Assembly: GCA_002840905.1 (NCBI GenBank)
Contig: PHDD01000014.1
Coordinates: 1 to 64,000 of the forward strand
Source: Bacteroidetes bacterium HGW-Bacteroidetes-4
GTDB lineage: Bacteria; Bacteroidota; Bacteroidia; Bacteroidales; SZUA-534
Length of the DNA stretch: 64,000 bases
Reading direction: 5' to 3'
In this document: positions 1-10,879 of the stretch, one piece after another
Layout: each line of letters begins with the position of its first letter
Position numbering within the stretch: the stretch's first letter is position 1
The notes under the pieces: model-generated
Told to the model about the DNA's origin: nothing
The model's database searches: none
Seen by the model: only the letters and a program-made list of their open reading frames with translations
Translations under genes and position numbers: made by a program

Positions 1-1
1 C

Positions 2-3000
2 AAAGCCGAGAACCTGGGTGCAGGAACCAATTATATAGTTACCATCACCGATGACAACAATTGTCAGGTGGCTTCTGCCACGTTTACTTTAACACAACCC
101 GCAACAACATTGGCTGTACTAAGTTCAATGCAATCAAACTATAACAACCATGGGGTTTCTTGCTTTGGAAGCAACGATGGTTGGATAAAAGTTACTCCAA
201 CCGGTGGAATTAAACCCTACAGTTACTTGTGGAATGGAAATGCCAATAATCAAACCACACAAAAAGCTGAAGAATTAGCTGCTGGTTCCAATTATCAGGT
301 AAGTATTACCGATGCCAATAATTGTACTATAAGTTCACCCATTTATTCATTGAATGAGCCCAATGCATTAAGCATAACCGAAACCCTTACACATGTCACC
401 ACTTTTAATGGCAGCGATGGTCAAATAGAAATCTCAGTTCCAGATACATCGGGCACTACCAGCCTTTTCTGGAGCGGATACAACACCACCAACCACAGTG
501 GTTTGCAAACCGGGCTTAAAGCCGGAAGCTATTCTGTTACCGTTGTTGATGGTAATAATTGTTCCGTAAATGAATCATTTACCATTAATCAGCCTGCCAG
601 TGCTTTAACCGGGGGTGAAATCAGCTCGTTAGGACAAAAACTGGTTTATGCCTGTTATGATTTAACTGCTGTTAATATCGACAATATTACAGGTTATTCT
701 GGTGGTAATATGGATTCATCTTACACCTACCATTGGCAGTATTCTACAAATGGTATTAGTTATGTAGATATTACCGAAACCGATAGCGTTGGTTATGTGT
801 GGCCATCGGCTTTGACTCAGGATATATATATCCGTAGAGCCGTTACCAATGCCGGAGTTACAGCTTATTCCGATACCATTTTCCTCGATTTTATTGCCCA
901 GCCTACCTTAACGTTTGGAACACTTAAATCGGAATACTGCTTTAATGCCGATACGGTAACCTTAATAGGTTCACCTACCAATTCCCTGGGGGTTTTTGAA
1001 GGACAAGGTATTTTGTCGAGTGTAGATGGTGTTGCTCAGTTTTTACCGGTTAAAGCCGATACTACAGTAAACCCCATTACCATAAGCTATAAATATACCG
1101 AACACGGTTGTGTAACCACTTTTAATAAAACAACAAGAATACGGCCGGTACCTGAGCCCAGTTTTACTTTACCTATTAAAATTGACACTCTCACAACATC
1201 GTATGTAATAAATGATGAATGGCCCGAAAATGGAGTCTTTTCAGGTTCTGGAGTTACACCCGACGGAACCTTATACACAGCAAACTTACCTTTGGGTCTC
1301 GACACTGTATATTATAAAGTTACCAATAAATACAATTGCAGCAGTATAGATACCCAAACAACCACCATAATTGCCGGTACCGGACAGTTTTACACCGATG
1401 CGGCCCATACCCAGATACTGGGAGAACAATTCTGTTTCGATGGAAGCCCAATTACCATTTATGCCGATCCTACTAACGATAATGATGTTGGGTCTTTTGA
1501 GAGTCCCATCAGCAATTCCGGCTTTGAACACGGTATTTTAGACCCATCCGATTTCTCAGGAAGTCCCGACAACAGGTATACCATACGTTATAATTATAAA
1601 GGAACTGATGGTATTTTCACTATCGAAAAAGAAATTAAAGTATTCAATGTTACCAAAGAAGCGGTCATTAATAATCTCGATGCAGCTTATTGTAATTATG
1701 GACAAAGCATAACCATAAATGCCAATCCTCTTGAAAACGGCGATTTGGGAATTTTTTCAGGAATAGGAATAATTAGTCAAACCGGAAACATAGCCGTTTT
1801 TGATGTTGATTCGGCCAGCAATTACTCACCCAGTCTGATAAAATACATATACACTCACAACATAAGCGGCTGTAAAGACACTGCAGAAATAGCGGTTACC
1901 ATAAACCCCTTACCAACGGTAAGTTTTGATACCAAAACCTTATTTAATCGATTGGGCGATGTTTATTTGTTCCAAAACATAATTCCTGATTCTGAGGATG
2001 CCATTTTTGAAGGTGAGGGCGTATCCCGCATCGACAAATCCTTCAATCCTGCTGCAGCAAAGATGGGTCCTAACCCGGTGACATACAGATACACAGATGC
2101 CAATGGTTGCAAAGATACCGCCAAGGTTACCTTAACAGTTGAAAATGCCCAGGGCACAATTGACGGATTACCAAACAACAAAATTTATTGCATCTATGGT
2201 GCCGAAGATACCGTTTATTATACGCCGGCTATTGGCGACACCTTTACTCCCGTGAGTATTGAAATAGATGGAAACGTGGTCTCCAACACCGATACTGTAA
2301 TTATCAACCCCTCGGTTTTAGGCGCTGGAACCCATACACTAAAAATAAATTATTTAGGACGTGATGGTATTACCCTGTTTTGGGTTACCAATACATTTCT
2401 TATTGACGATATCGGTCAACTGGCTATTCAGGTTCCAAAACAGGATTATTGCAATTACGACGGTGATGTTATCCTGACAGGATTATTAAATAATAATACG
2501 GCCAATTGGGGTTATTTTTCAGGTAATGGGGTTATTCCCGATGCCACCAACGACGGAAAAGCCGTGTTTAAACCCTCAACCGATGTGAATGGCGCAAACG
2601 AAGTTTACTATGAATACGCGTCAAAAACCAGCTACCTTTCGCAACTCAGCAATTGTAAGATTTACGACACCCTATTAATTACCGTTCATCCACGTCCAAC
2701 TTTAAGCTTTAGTTTAAAGCCTTTATATAATTTCGATGGACAGAACGACACATTACAGGCTTTCCCTGAAAATGGATATTTTACTCCCTCGTCGTTTTTT
2801 GTTAACGACAGCATTTTTAATCCTTCACTTTCAGTGGTTGGTGAAAATATTCTGACTTATAACTATACCGATGAATTTGGCTGTTACAACTCCTTAAACG
2901 ATACTACCCTTGTTGAAGCTGCCAAAGGAACTATAGCCGGTCTTCCCGCTTTTAATATTTATTGCATCGATGGTTTGAACGATACCATTTATTATATGGC

Positions 3001-6000
3001 TCCCGATGCCGACTATTACGCTCCGGTAATGTTTGTTTTGGATAGCGACACCCTGTCATTGGCATCCGACACTGCAATACTAATTCCGTCGTCCCTATCG
3101 CCCGGAACGCACCAGTTAAGTTATTATTACATTGGTAGCGACAGTACCACTCAATTTATGATTCAAACAAATATAACAAATGATCAAATTGGGATATTAA
3201 CTGCACAATTGCCTGACGATGAATTCTGTGAATACGAGACACCTGTTACCATTACCGGATATATTGACGGAATAATAGCAAACAGAGGCTTGTTTACCGG
3301 ATTGGGAATTTTCCCTATCGATAATTCAAACGATGGAGTAGCAACTTTTTCACCCACTCAAGCTGTACCGGGAACAAGCAGTATATTGTTTACCTATCCA
3401 TCGACACGGGTTAATAGTTCCTGTTTTTCTACTACAGAAGTGCCTATTACCATTCATCCAAAACCTGCAATGAGTTTTACACTACCCACAGTTTACAATA
3501 AAAACGGGGCCAAAGACACTTTGCCGGGAATGCCCCGTGGAGGTTATTATAATCCGACAATGTACATTCTTCAGGACACTTTGTTCGACCCATCACTGGC
3601 CAATGTGGGCTCATTAACCCTTTCGTACATTTATGAAAATGCAGTGGGCTGTCGTGATACCGTTGAAAGTAACACACAAATTCAACAAGCTACCGGTGTA
3701 TTTTTAGATGTACTTCCTGTTTATTGTTATAAGGGTGCTTCCGGCATTGTTTCGGTAACAGGAATAACTAATCCGACAAACCCGACCGGTTATTTTAGCG
3801 GACCTGGCATAACCGACCTTGGAAACTACACCGCAAGCTTTAACCCAACTGCTGCCTGGGATGCCACTGTAAACCCGCAAAACGACACAGTAATTACCGT
3901 AACCATTAGTTATACCTATAAAGGAATCGATGACTCAACCTTGTTCACCATTCAAAAAACTACCCTAATCAGAAACAATGGAATAGCAACAATTGGTAAT
4001 TTGAATGATACCAAAGCTTATTGTGCCAACAACGATCCCATTTCATTAACCGGATGGCCATTATTTGGAAGGTTTTCGGGCAATGGAATGACAGCCAATA
4101 GTTTTGATCCTTCAACCGTATCAGGTAGTTCAACCATTATAACCTATACATACACCGATAAGCAGGCTAACTGTCAGATTTCACGACAAGATACCATAAG
4201 CATTTTACCACTGCCTGAACTTACCATGGCCTTTAAGCCACAAATTTGTATGAATGATCCGGCCGATGTTATTGTTGGTTATCCAAGGGGCGGACAGATT
4301 ACATCTTCCGGACTGCTGCTTAATCCGCTTGCAGGCTTTGCCGATAGTGTTCGTTATTCGCCTTCGGCTGATTTGGTGGGTTTAAAAACCATTACCTACC
4401 AATACACCAATCCATTAAACAATTGCTCCAATACACTTTCTAAAACAATCACCATCGATACCGTACCTGTTGTAGGTATCGATATTTCAATGCCTGTAAA
4501 TGGATTCTGTTTAATTGATGATGAAATTGCCATTCAGGGATTACTGGAAAACAATGCATTGGCCAAATCGGGGTATTTTACCGGCGAAGGAATTGTAAAT
4601 ACCGCTTTGAATACCGGACAAAATAACTTCAATCCCATACTTGCCGGCGAAGGACTAAAAAACCTGACCTTTCAATATACTGATAGTAAAGGTTGTACCA
4701 ATTCATCGTCCATTGCAGTAACAGTTAATACTTTGCCTAATGTTTCGTTTAGTAACCTGCCCGATGCGGTATGTGCCGACAACGGTAATTTGCTGATTAG
4801 CTGTTTTCCCAATAATGGCTTAGGTTCCATCGAGATTAATGGTACCACTTTCCCATCGGGATATACACAAACCATTTCAATTGCTGATTACAGTTCAAAA
4901 TTTAAGAACGATACCATTTGGGTAAAATATACCAATACCGATTCCAAACAATGCGTTAACAGCATTAGTGATACCATTGTAGTTAAATATACTCCTGATA
5001 TTACATTTGATCTTGCTGACCCTTGTATTGCCAATGCCATCCAGTTCAATTATTTGGGACAAAACGATATTAATGATATTGATTCGGTACGGTGGAGTTT
5101 TGGAGATGGCACCTTTGCCTACAATACTTTGGAACCTGTTCACAATTATACCGCTGTTGGTAATACCAATGTAGGTTTATATATGGCTTTATTAAATGGT
5201 TGTGATTCTGATACCACTATCAGCAGGCAACTTGAAAGCAATCCGGTAGCTGACTTTAGCTGGGAAAAAGAGTGTATTGGCGACGATTTAACTTCGTTCA
5301 AACCCCTTATCAACATCGACAACATAAATTATTATAACTTTAAATGGGAGTTTGGTGATGGTCAGGAAACCAATGAACTTGAAACGAGCCATAAATATCA
5401 GAATACCGGATCGTATAAGGTAAATTTCATCATAAATGCATCGGCATCAAACTGTACTGACACCGCAACCAAAACCATCCACATCAGACCAACTTACAAA
5501 CTTTCCGAAATTGGAAACTACCTACAATCATTTGAAACCGAAACCGATGGCTGGATTCCTGAAACACTTGTTGCTGACACCATTGGATATTCATGGCAAT
5601 GGGGTGTTCCCAACGGAAGCATAATCAATAAATCACCCAAAGCTGGTGAAAAAATTTATGCAACCAATTTGAATGGAAATTATTCCGATTATGAGAATTC
5701 GGCTGTTACCAGTCCCTGTTTTGACTTTACCGATTACTCACGACCAATGATTAATTTTGATTTGATTAAACAAATGGAAAATGATAAAGACGGAGCGGTG
5801 CTTGAATATACCACCAATTACGGCAAGACCTGGCAACGTTTGGGGAATGTTGACCAAGGAATAAACTGGTACAACAGTTACAATGTTACCTCGAAACCCG
5901 GAGCACAAGAATTGCAAGGCTGGACTGATACCTTAAGCACCTGGTTCGAAGCACGTCACGATTTGGATAATCTGGTTGATGAGGAAAATGCTAGGTTCCG

Positions 6001-7042
6001 CATTGCCTTTAAAGCCGACAATACCCTTAACTACGAAGGTTTCGCTTTCGATAATATATATATCGGGCAGCGTACGCGTACTGTTTTAATTGAACATTTT
6101 ACCAATTACGAAACTGCAAAATCATTGCAGAGTGATAAAACCATTAATAGTTTAACTACCAACCTGATAAACGATGCTATCGATATTCAGTACCAGTCGA
6201 GTTTTTCAAACAACAACAGTATTTACAAAACCTATCAAATGGGTGTAAGTACCCGGGAATCGTATTATTACCTGAATGCTGTTCCTTACAGTATTTTCGA
6301 TGGGATTCAGGGATTCAGCTTTGCCACTTCGGCTACCACGCCAACCGCTCAGTTGCTTATGAGCCGTGCATTGACCGATCCTCTATTTAAAATCGATATG
6401 CAAAGCACCAACAACAACAACCAGGTTACTATCAATACATCAATTGAAGCATTGGAATCACTGCAAAACAGACAAATACAACTATTTACCGCGGTGTTGG
6501 AAAAAGAACTCTCGTTTAATCCGGGAACTGGTACGTTAATTTTAGAAAATGTACTGCGCCGATTCCTTCCCGGACCTGGTGGCGAATACCTTAGCAAGAA
6601 CTGGACTGCCGGACAAACCGAAAACTTTGTTTATGAATTTGAACTGCCTTCATATTTTGAAACCAGCGATTCGGCCATATTCGTCAGTTTTATTCAGGAC
6701 GAAAACACCAAAGAAGTTTTACAGGCCTCAACCAGCGGAGCCTCAGGAAAAAGTTCACAGGAAACATCAATCGAAGATTGGTTTGCCAATACAGACAAAC
6801 TCGATTTCTTAATCTTCCCCAATCCGGCATCTGAATTTATCTATATTACTTTTAGTAAGATTCCTGACGCAAAATCGAGTGTGAGCATTTTAAACCAACA
6901 GGGAAAAGTTGTCCGCCAGTTTAACCCTCAGGGCGAATGGTTCGACACCTATCAAACTAATGACCTGCAAGCCGGTGTATATTTTGTACGCTGGATAAAT
7001 AAACAGGAACAGGTAGTTAAAAAACTACTAATTACTGACTAA
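2..7042 (+). CDS. Giant T9SS-exported surface protein with SprB-type and PKD repeats (5' end outside window)
   Basis: The reading frame is open from base 2, well before the track's first start codon at 68, so the N-terminus lies outside the window. The visible part exceeds 2,330 residues. It begins with SprB-like adhesin repeats (PYSYLWNGNANNQTT, then SNYQVSITDANNCT). A very long run of beta-rich modules follows, with Cys-containing starts such as YCNYDG. Two PKD domains lie near residues 1660-1800 (SFGDGTF, EFGDGQET), followed by a jelly-roll segment and a segment like Omp28-type modules (TVLIEHFTNYETAK). The last ~80 residues (FPNPASEFIYI ... GVYFVRW) form a type A T9SS sorting domain, so export and surface attachment are expected. 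It is probably an adhesin or a gliding/cell-surface protein. The ligand cannot be read from sequence. Confidence 0.9.
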   Translation, partial: KAENLGAGTNYIVTITDDNNCQVASATFTLTQPATTLAVLSSMQSNYNNHGVSCFGSNDGWIKVTPTGGIKPYSYLWNGNANNQTTQKAEELAAGSNYQVSITDANNCTISSPIYSLNEPNALSITETLTHVTTFNGSDGQIEISVPDTSGTTSLFWSGYNTTNHSGLQTGLKAGSYSVTVVDGNNCSVNESFTINQPASALTGGEISSLGQKLVYACYDLTAVNIDNITGYSGGNMDSSYTYHWQYSTNGISYVDITETDSVGYVWPSALTQDIYIRRAVTNAGVTAYSDTIFLDFIAQPTLTFGTLKSEYCFNADTVTLIGSPTNSLGVFEGQGILSSVDGVAQFLPVKADTTVNPITISYKYTEHGCVTTFNKTTRIRPVPEPSFTLPIKIDTLTTSYVINDEWPENGVFSGSGVTPDGTLYTANLPLGLDTVYYKVTNKYNCSSIDTQTTTIIAGTGQFYTDAAHTQILGEQFCFDGSPITIYADPTNDNDVGSFESPISNSGFEHGILDPSDFSGSPDNRYTIRYNYKGTDGIFTIEKEIKVFNVTKEAVINNLDAAYCNYGQSITINANPLENGDLGIFSGIGIISQTGNIAVFDVDSASNYSPSLIKYIYTHNISGCKDTAEIAVTINPLPTVSFDTKTLFNRLGDVYLFQNIIPDSEDAIFEGEGVSRIDKSFNPAAAKMGPNPVTYRYTDANGCKDTAKVTLTVENAQGTIDGLPNNKIYCIYGAEDTVYYTPAIGDTFTPVSIEIDGNVVSNTDTVIINPSVLGAGTHTLKINYLGRDGITLFWVTNTFLIDDIGQLAIQVPKQDYCNYDGDVILTGLLNNNTANWGYFSGNGVIPDATNDGKAVFKPSTDVNGANEVYYEYASKTSYLSQLSNCKIYDTLLITVHPRPTLSFSLKPLYNFDGQNDTLQAFPENGYFTPSSFFVNDSIFNPSLSVVGENILTYNYTDEFGCYNSLNDTTLVEAAKGTIAGLPAFNIYCIDGLNDTIYYMAPDADYYAPVMFVLDSDTLSLASDTAILIPSSLSPGTHQLSYYYIGSDSTTQFMIQTNITNDQIGILTAQLPDDEFCEYETPVTITGYIDGIIANRGLFTGLGIFPIDNSNDGVATFSPTQAVPGTSSILFTYPSTRVNSSCFSTTEVPITIHPKPAMSFTLPTVYNKNGAKDTLPGMPRGGYYNPTMYILQDTLFDPSLANVGSLTLSYIYENAVGCRDTVESNTQIQQATGVFLDVLPVYCYKGASGIVSVTGITNPTNPTGYFSGPGITDLGNYTASFNPTAAWDATVNPQNDTVITVTISYTYKGIDDSTLFTIQKTTLIRNNGIATIGNLNDTKAYCANNDPISLTGWPLFGRFSGNGMTANSFDPSTVSGSSTIITYTYTDKQANCQISRQDTISILPLPELTMAFKPQICMNDPADVIVGYPRGGQITSSGLLLNPLAGFADSVRYSPSADLVGLKTITYQYTNPLNNCSNTLSKTITIDTVPVVGIDISMPVNGFCLIDDEIAIQGLLENNALAKSGYFTGEGIVNTALNTGQNNFNPILAGEGLKNLTFQYTDSKGCTNSSSIAVTVNTLPNVSFSNLPDAVCADNGNLLISCFPNNGLGSIEINGTTFPSGYTQTISIADYSSKFKNDTIWVKYTNTDSKQCVNSISDTIVVKYTPDITFDLADPCIANAIQFNYLGQNDINDIDSVRWSFGDGTFAYNTLEPVHNYTAVGNTNVGLYMALLNGCDSDTTISRQLESNPVADFSWEKECIGDDLTSFKPLINIDNINYYNFKWEFGDGQETNELETSHKYQNTGSYKVNFIINASASNCTDTATKTIHIRPTYKLSEIGNYLQSFETETDGWIPETLVADTIGYSWQWGVPNGSIINKSPKAGEKIYATNLNGNYSDYENSAVTSPCFDFTDYSRPMINFDLIKQMENDKDGAVLEYTTNYGKTWQRLGNVDQGINWYNSYNVTSKPGAQELQGWTDTLSTWFEARHDLDNLVDEENARFRIAFKADNTLNYEGFAFDNIYIGQRTRTVLIEHFTNYETAKSLQSDKTINSLTTNLINDAIDIQYQSSFSNNNSIYKTYQMGVSTRESYYYLNAVPYSIFDGIQGFSFATSATTPTAQLLMSRALTDPLFKIDMQSTNNNNQVTINTSIEALESLQNRQIQLFTAVLEKELSFNPGTGTLILENVLRRFLPGPGGEYLSKNWTAGQTENFVYEFELPSYFETSDSAIFVSFIQDENTKEVLQASTSGASGKSSQETSIEDWFANTDKLDFLIFPNPASEFIYITFSKIPDAKSSVSILNQQGKVVRQFNPQGEWFDTYQTNDLQAGVYFVRWINKQEQVVKKLLITD
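2153..4230 (+). repeat. Protein-level super-repeat inside the giant surface protein
   Basis: Three consecutive blocks start with related residues: GTIDGLP at base 2153, GTIAGLP at 2927 and TGVFLDVLP at 3695. Spacings are 774 and 768 bases, about 257 residues. Each block contains a Cys-rich start, a GYFSGNG-like turn, and an HPRP/HPKP linker followed by a TLPTVYN-like strand. The third copy is shorter and more diverged. DNA identity is low, so these are old duplications rather than a recent tandem array. Confidence 0.7.
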
Positions 7043-7045
7043 AAA

Positions 7046-7084
7046 AATAACCGGATGCTCAAACAAACATCTGGTTATTTTTTA
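7046..7084 (+). terminator. Rho-independent terminator of the giant surface protein gene
   Basis: A 12-bp stem with one G-U pair (AATAACCGGATG / CATCTGGTTATT) and a 10-base loop starts 4 bases after the stop codon and runs into a T tract. It lies in the short gap to the convergent YitT gene. Confidence 0.85.
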
Positions 7085-7099
7085 TTATTGCAGTCTGTT

Positions 7100-8029
7100 T
7101 CAATTGCTCGAAACCTTTTCGCCAAGCGATTTAAATCCCTCTCCTAAAATTTCTTTTGCATCAACCACCGTAAGAAATGCATCGGGATCAATTTTATGAA
7201 TAAAATCTTCGAGAATAGCCATTTCGCGACGGTTAACAACGGTGTAAATCATTTTTTTGGGTTTATAATTATACATGCCCTCGCCAATTAAATAAGTACC
7301 TCCCCGCTCCAAATCGTTTATAATTTTATCGCGAATTTGTTCGTGTTTATCTGAAATTATCAGTAAAAGTTTAGCATAGTTGGCTCCTTCAATAACCATG
7401 TCGATAACTTTTCCGGTAATGTAAATAACCAGCCACGAATACAAGGGAATTTTCCAGTCTTTAAATACCACCAAACCCAGCAATACAATAGCCGAATCAA
7501 CATAAATCAACAATTGACCAACAGGTAGTTTGGTGTATTTGGCTAATATCATGGCAATTATGTCGGAACCGCCCGATGTTGCCTTCGATTTAAAAATCAA
7601 TCCCAAACCAATACCAATCAATACCGCACCAAAAATACACGACAATAAAAGTTCATCCTGCAAACCCAACGGATCGTTCTCACCTACAAAAATGGTTAAA
7701 ACATCCATAAATACCGAGGTAAGAACAAAACCAATCACGGTTTTCACTCCAAACCGCGGCCCCAGAATTTTAATTCCAAGAAAAGTAAGCGGAATATTGA
7801 GCACCAGACCAAACAAACCAATGGGAATTCCTTCGGGCCAAAACGAAATCATATCTTTAGTTAGGTAGTGAACAACAATAGAGATACCATATACACCACC
7901 CGGAACAATATTATATGGATTAATAAACAACACAAACCCGGCCGCCAGTATAAATGCACCGAGCGTTATTAAACTCCACGATTTGAACCACTTTTTTGAG
8001 AATGCTTTCTCGCTTTGTAAAAATGCCAT
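7100..8029 (-). CDS. YitT family membrane protein with C-terminal DUF2179 domain
   Basis: This 309-residue protein has about five or six hydrophobic segments in residues 15-215. A soluble C-terminal domain follows (residues ~220-300, GGTYLIGEGMYNYKPKKMIY), matching the DUF2179 domain of YitT proteins. Conserved glycine-rich segments are visible, including INPYNIVPGGVYGIS and FKSKATSGGSDIIA. The length is normal for the family. YitT proteins are widespread inner-membrane proteins of poorly defined function. The gene stands alone, convergent with the surface protein gene and divergent from an MFS gene. Confidence 0.9.
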   Translation of the reverse strand: MAFLQSEKAFSKKWFKSWSLITLGAFILAAGFVLFINPYNIVPGGVYGISIVVHYLTKDMISFWPEGIPIGLFGLVLNIPLTFLGIKILGPRFGVKTVIGFVLTSVFMDVLTIFVGENDPLGLQDELLLSCIFGAVLIGIGLGLIFKSKATSGGSDIIAMILAKYTKLPVGQLLIYVDSAIVLLGLVVFKDWKIPLYSWLVIYITGKVIDMVIEGANYAKLLLIISDKHEQIRDKIINDLERGGTYLIGEGMYNYKPKKMIYTVVNRREMAILEDFIHKIDPDAFLTVVDAKEILGEGFKSLGEKVSSN

Positions 8030-8052
8030 CTTTTTAAATTTTAAAATCGTCG

Positions 8053-8060
8053 CAAATTTA
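8053..8060 (-). promoter_or_regulatory. Possible Bacteroidota -7 box for the YitT gene
   Basis: On the minus strand TAAATTTG matches the TAnnTTTG -7 consensus known in Bacteroidota and lies 24 bases before the start codon. I could not find a well-spaced TTTG -33 element, so support is only partial. Confidence 0.35.
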
Positions 8061-8175
8061 TAATAATGAATCAGCTCTTGAATTGTTACAAAGCATGACT
8101 TCGATCATCAATTCTGTTTTATTTTAATTTTCAGACACTTAAAAACTAAAATATTATGCTCCGTTTTAATGTTTT

Positions 8176-9525
8176 ATGACATCAGTAAGTTCAGAATTCA
8201 AAACAGATAACGTATTTTCGCATCCTGAAAAAGATACAATGAATTTATTTTCGTTAAAAACAGCCAATAAAAGAGAATTAAAAACATTTAAACTGCATAG
8301 CCTCCACATGGCTCTTGAGGGAGTTATTGACGGGGCGCTGCTTTTAAATGAGTTTGTATTGTTAAAAAGCCTTCACGGAACAAATTACCAAATCAGCTAC
8401 CTTTTTCAGTACAGTGTGGTTATCTTTCTGTTTTCTGTGCTGTTTAACAAAATTGTTAAACGGAGCCGAAACAAAAAACGGTTGCTGATATGGGTGGGTG
8501 TTATAACCCGGTTACCCCTTGCGGTGATGGCTTTTTTCCCAAACGATGCCGATATTATTAAAAACAACCCGCATTTTACCACCTTTTTCCTGCTGGTGTT
8601 TTTGGTTTACTACTTGTACAAACCCGTTATTTTGCCCACCATAAACCTCCTGTTGCGTCACAATTACTCCACGCAAAATTTTGGAAAATTTTACAGTTAT
8701 GCCACTACGCTCAATAAAGTTATTATTATAGTGGTTACCTATAGCTTTGGTCGCTTGCTCGACTACGACCATTTTGCTTTTACCTATATTTATCCGGCAC
8801 TTTCGGTACTTGGAATTCTTTCCATTGCATTATTAACCCGAATCGATTACACCGATGTCCAAATCGAAATCAATTACCTGAGAATTAGTCAGTCCATAAA
8901 GAAATCGCTTCAGCGCATGGCCGAAATTGTTATCCGAAATAAACCCTACCGCGATTTTGAACTGGGTTTTATGTTTTACGGATTAGCCTGGATGGCTACC
9001 ATTGCAGTGGTTACCCTATTTATGGAAAAACAACTCCACTTAAATTACGCATCGATAGCCTTTTATAAAAACACCTTTAATGTGGTCGCTATTATCTGTC
9101 TTCCATTTTTAGGTAAACTTATCGGAAATGTTGATCCCCGAAAGTTCGGAGCGTTTGCTTTTTTGAGTTTACTTTTACACTTGCTTTTAATTATACTAAC
9201 CCAGGCCTTTCCGTATAATTTTATTTTCTGGGGACTTCAGATTTATCCGGTATTGGTTCTGTCGTTTATTGCCAACGGAGTATTTACAGCAGCCATGGCC
9301 TTATTGTGGGGAATTGGTTCAAGCTATTTTTGTGAAAAAGAAGAAGCCTCCGATTACCAAAGTGTGCATCTATCGCTGGTAGGATTCCGTGGCCTTTTTG
9401 CCCCCATTATGGGCGTGTTTATCTTTGAATCCATAGGGTTTACCGGAGCATTTATTACCGGTATCACTTTATTACTATTGGCCATTTTTATAATGCTTTT
9501 TTCAATAAGAAAACGTATATTGTAA
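8176..9525 (+). CDS. MFS-type multi-pass permease
   Basis: This 449-residue protein has about 12 hydrophobic stretches and a basic cytoplasmic loop after the second one (KRSRNKKRL), as in major facilitator transporters. A longer central loop (residues ~220-260) separates two six-helix halves. The substrate is not evident. The annotated start gives a polar N-terminus of about 45 residues. An ATG at 8239 (MNLFSLKTANKREL) is an equally possible start, because neither is preceded by a clear ribosome binding site. The gene lies 58 bases before a porin-like gene on the same strand, which suggests inner- and outer-membrane steps for the same solute. Confidence 0.75.
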   Translation: MTSVSSEFKTDNVFSHPEKDTMNLFSLKTANKRELKTFKLHSLHMALEGVIDGALLLNEFVLLKSLHGTNYQISYLFQYSVVIFLFSVLFNKIVKRSRNKKRLLIWVGVITRLPLAVMAFFPNDADIIKNNPHFTTFFLLVFLVYYLYKPVILPTINLLLRHNYSTQNFGKFYSYATTLNKVIIIVVTYSFGRLLDYDHFAFTYIYPALSVLGILSIALLTRIDYTDVQIEINYLRISQSIKKSLQRMAEIVIRNKPYRDFELGFMFYGLAWMATIAVVTLFMEKQLHLNYASIAFYKNTFNVVAIICLPFLGKLIGNVDPRKFGAFAFLSLLLHLLLIILTQAFPYNFIFWGLQIYPVLVLSFIANGVFTAAMALLWGIGSSYFCEKEEASDYQSVHLSLVGFRGLFAPIMGVFIFESIGFTGAFITGITLLLLAIFIMLFSIRKRIL

Positions 9526-9583
9526 CCTAATCGGCTCGCCTGAGCAAAAAGGTTGTATTTGTTTAATTAAACTCAATTTTAAA

Positions 9584-10813
9584 ATGACAAAGACCAGACT
9601 CTTAATTGCATTTCTTTTAATTTCAATTTCTTTAGTGGCTCAGGAAGTAAATCCCGAAAAAGTAAAAACCGTCGAATTTTCGGGACTAATAAGGTACGAT
9701 GCCTATTTTGATACCTACCAATCATTTACCTTACGCGATGGTGATGTTTACTTATATCCCTTAAAACAACAATTAAATGCAGACAACAGGGATATAAATG
9801 ACTACAATCAACTAAATATGTTTGCCTACGAAACCCGCTTACGAGCAAAAGTAAACGGACCGGATGCTTTTGGAGCCAAGATGAGCGGATTAATCGAAAT
9901 CGATTTTGAAGGTAGAGCCAACGGCCATGAGAATGCACCCCGGGCACGACATTTATTCATGAATCTCGATTGGGGAAAAACCAGCCTGTTATTTGGACAG
10001 TACTGGCATCCTTTGTTTGTTACCGAGTGTTTTCCTGAGGTACTTGTAGCCGGCGGCGGAGCTCCTTTTAATCCGTTTAACCGATCCACCCAGGTTTTGT
10101 TAAAACATAAACTATCAACCAATTTTGAAATTGGAGGAGCCGCTTTATCACATTTCGACATGTCGAGTATAGCCGGTCCCACAGCCCAAAACAATGCCGC
10201 CATTCCCGATTTTCATGCCCATCTGAAATACATTTCGGGAAACATAGCTACCGGACTGGTTGGGGGTTACCGTTTTTTGAAACCTAGAACCATGCTTGCC
10301 GATAGCACATTAACCACTCAAAAATTAGGCAGTTTTGATGTGGCCGCCTTTTTAAAAATTAAGCACAACAATCATACGATTAAATTTTATGGCGTTTACG
10401 GACAGGAAATGACACCATTTATCATGATTGGGGGAGCTGCCCCTGCCCAGGACCCACTTACCGTTGCCGATTATAGCTATGGGAACATCAATACCTTTGC
10501 CGTATGGTCGGAATATATCTATAAATGGAACGCTTTTGATTTTGGTCTGTTTGTTGCTTATACCGCTAACACAGGGAGCGACACCGAAAATCTTTATGTT
10601 GCCCAGGGGTTTACCCGAAATGCCGATATACATAATATTTTTCGCCTGTCACCAAGAGCCATCTATACTTCGGGGAAACTTTCGTTTACTTTAGAATACA
10701 TGCTTACCGGAGCTACCTATACCGACTTGCAAATCAACACTTACAAAGCACTCAAAACCTACGATTCGGTTTATAACCACCGAATGGCTTTTGCAGCTGC
10801 CTACACATTTTAA
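9584..10813 (+). CDS. Outer-membrane beta-barrel (porin-like) protein
   Basis: This 409-residue protein has a Sec signal peptide (MTKTRLLIAFLLISISLVAQ). Alternating amphipathic strands rich in Tyr, Phe and Gly follow, and it ends in an aromatic residue (AAAYTF), a hallmark of outer-membrane barrels. The early region (GLIRYDAYFDTYQSF, then LFMNLDWGKTSLLFGQYWHP) resembles DcaP/porin-type barrels with an L3-like GQ(Y/S)W segment. It sits just downstream of the MFS permease. The exact family and the solute are unknown. Confidence 0.75.
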   Translation: MTKTRLLIAFLLISISLVAQEVNPEKVKTVEFSGLIRYDAYFDTYQSFTLRDGDVYLYPLKQQLNADNRDINDYNQLNMFAYETRLRAKVNGPDAFGAKMSGLIEIDFEGRANGHENAPRARHLFMNLDWGKTSLLFGQYWHPLFVTECFPEVLVAGGGAPFNPFNRSTQVLLKHKLSTNFEIGGAALSHFDMSSIAGPTAQNNAAIPDFHAHLKYISGNIATGLVGGYRFLKPRTMLADSTLTTQKLGSFDVAAFLKIKHNNHTIKFYGVYGQEMTPFIMIGGAAPAQDPLTVADYSYGNINTFAVWSEYIYKWNAFDFGLFVAYTANTGSDTENLYVAQGFTRNADIHNIFRLSPRAIYTSGKLSFTLEYMLTGATYTDLQINTYKALKTYDSVYNHRMAFAAAYTF

Positions 10814-10879
10814 AAATTTTAATTGCTGATTGCTTTTTAACGTTTCATTATAGATGTGTAAAACTAAAAAAACCTGATT

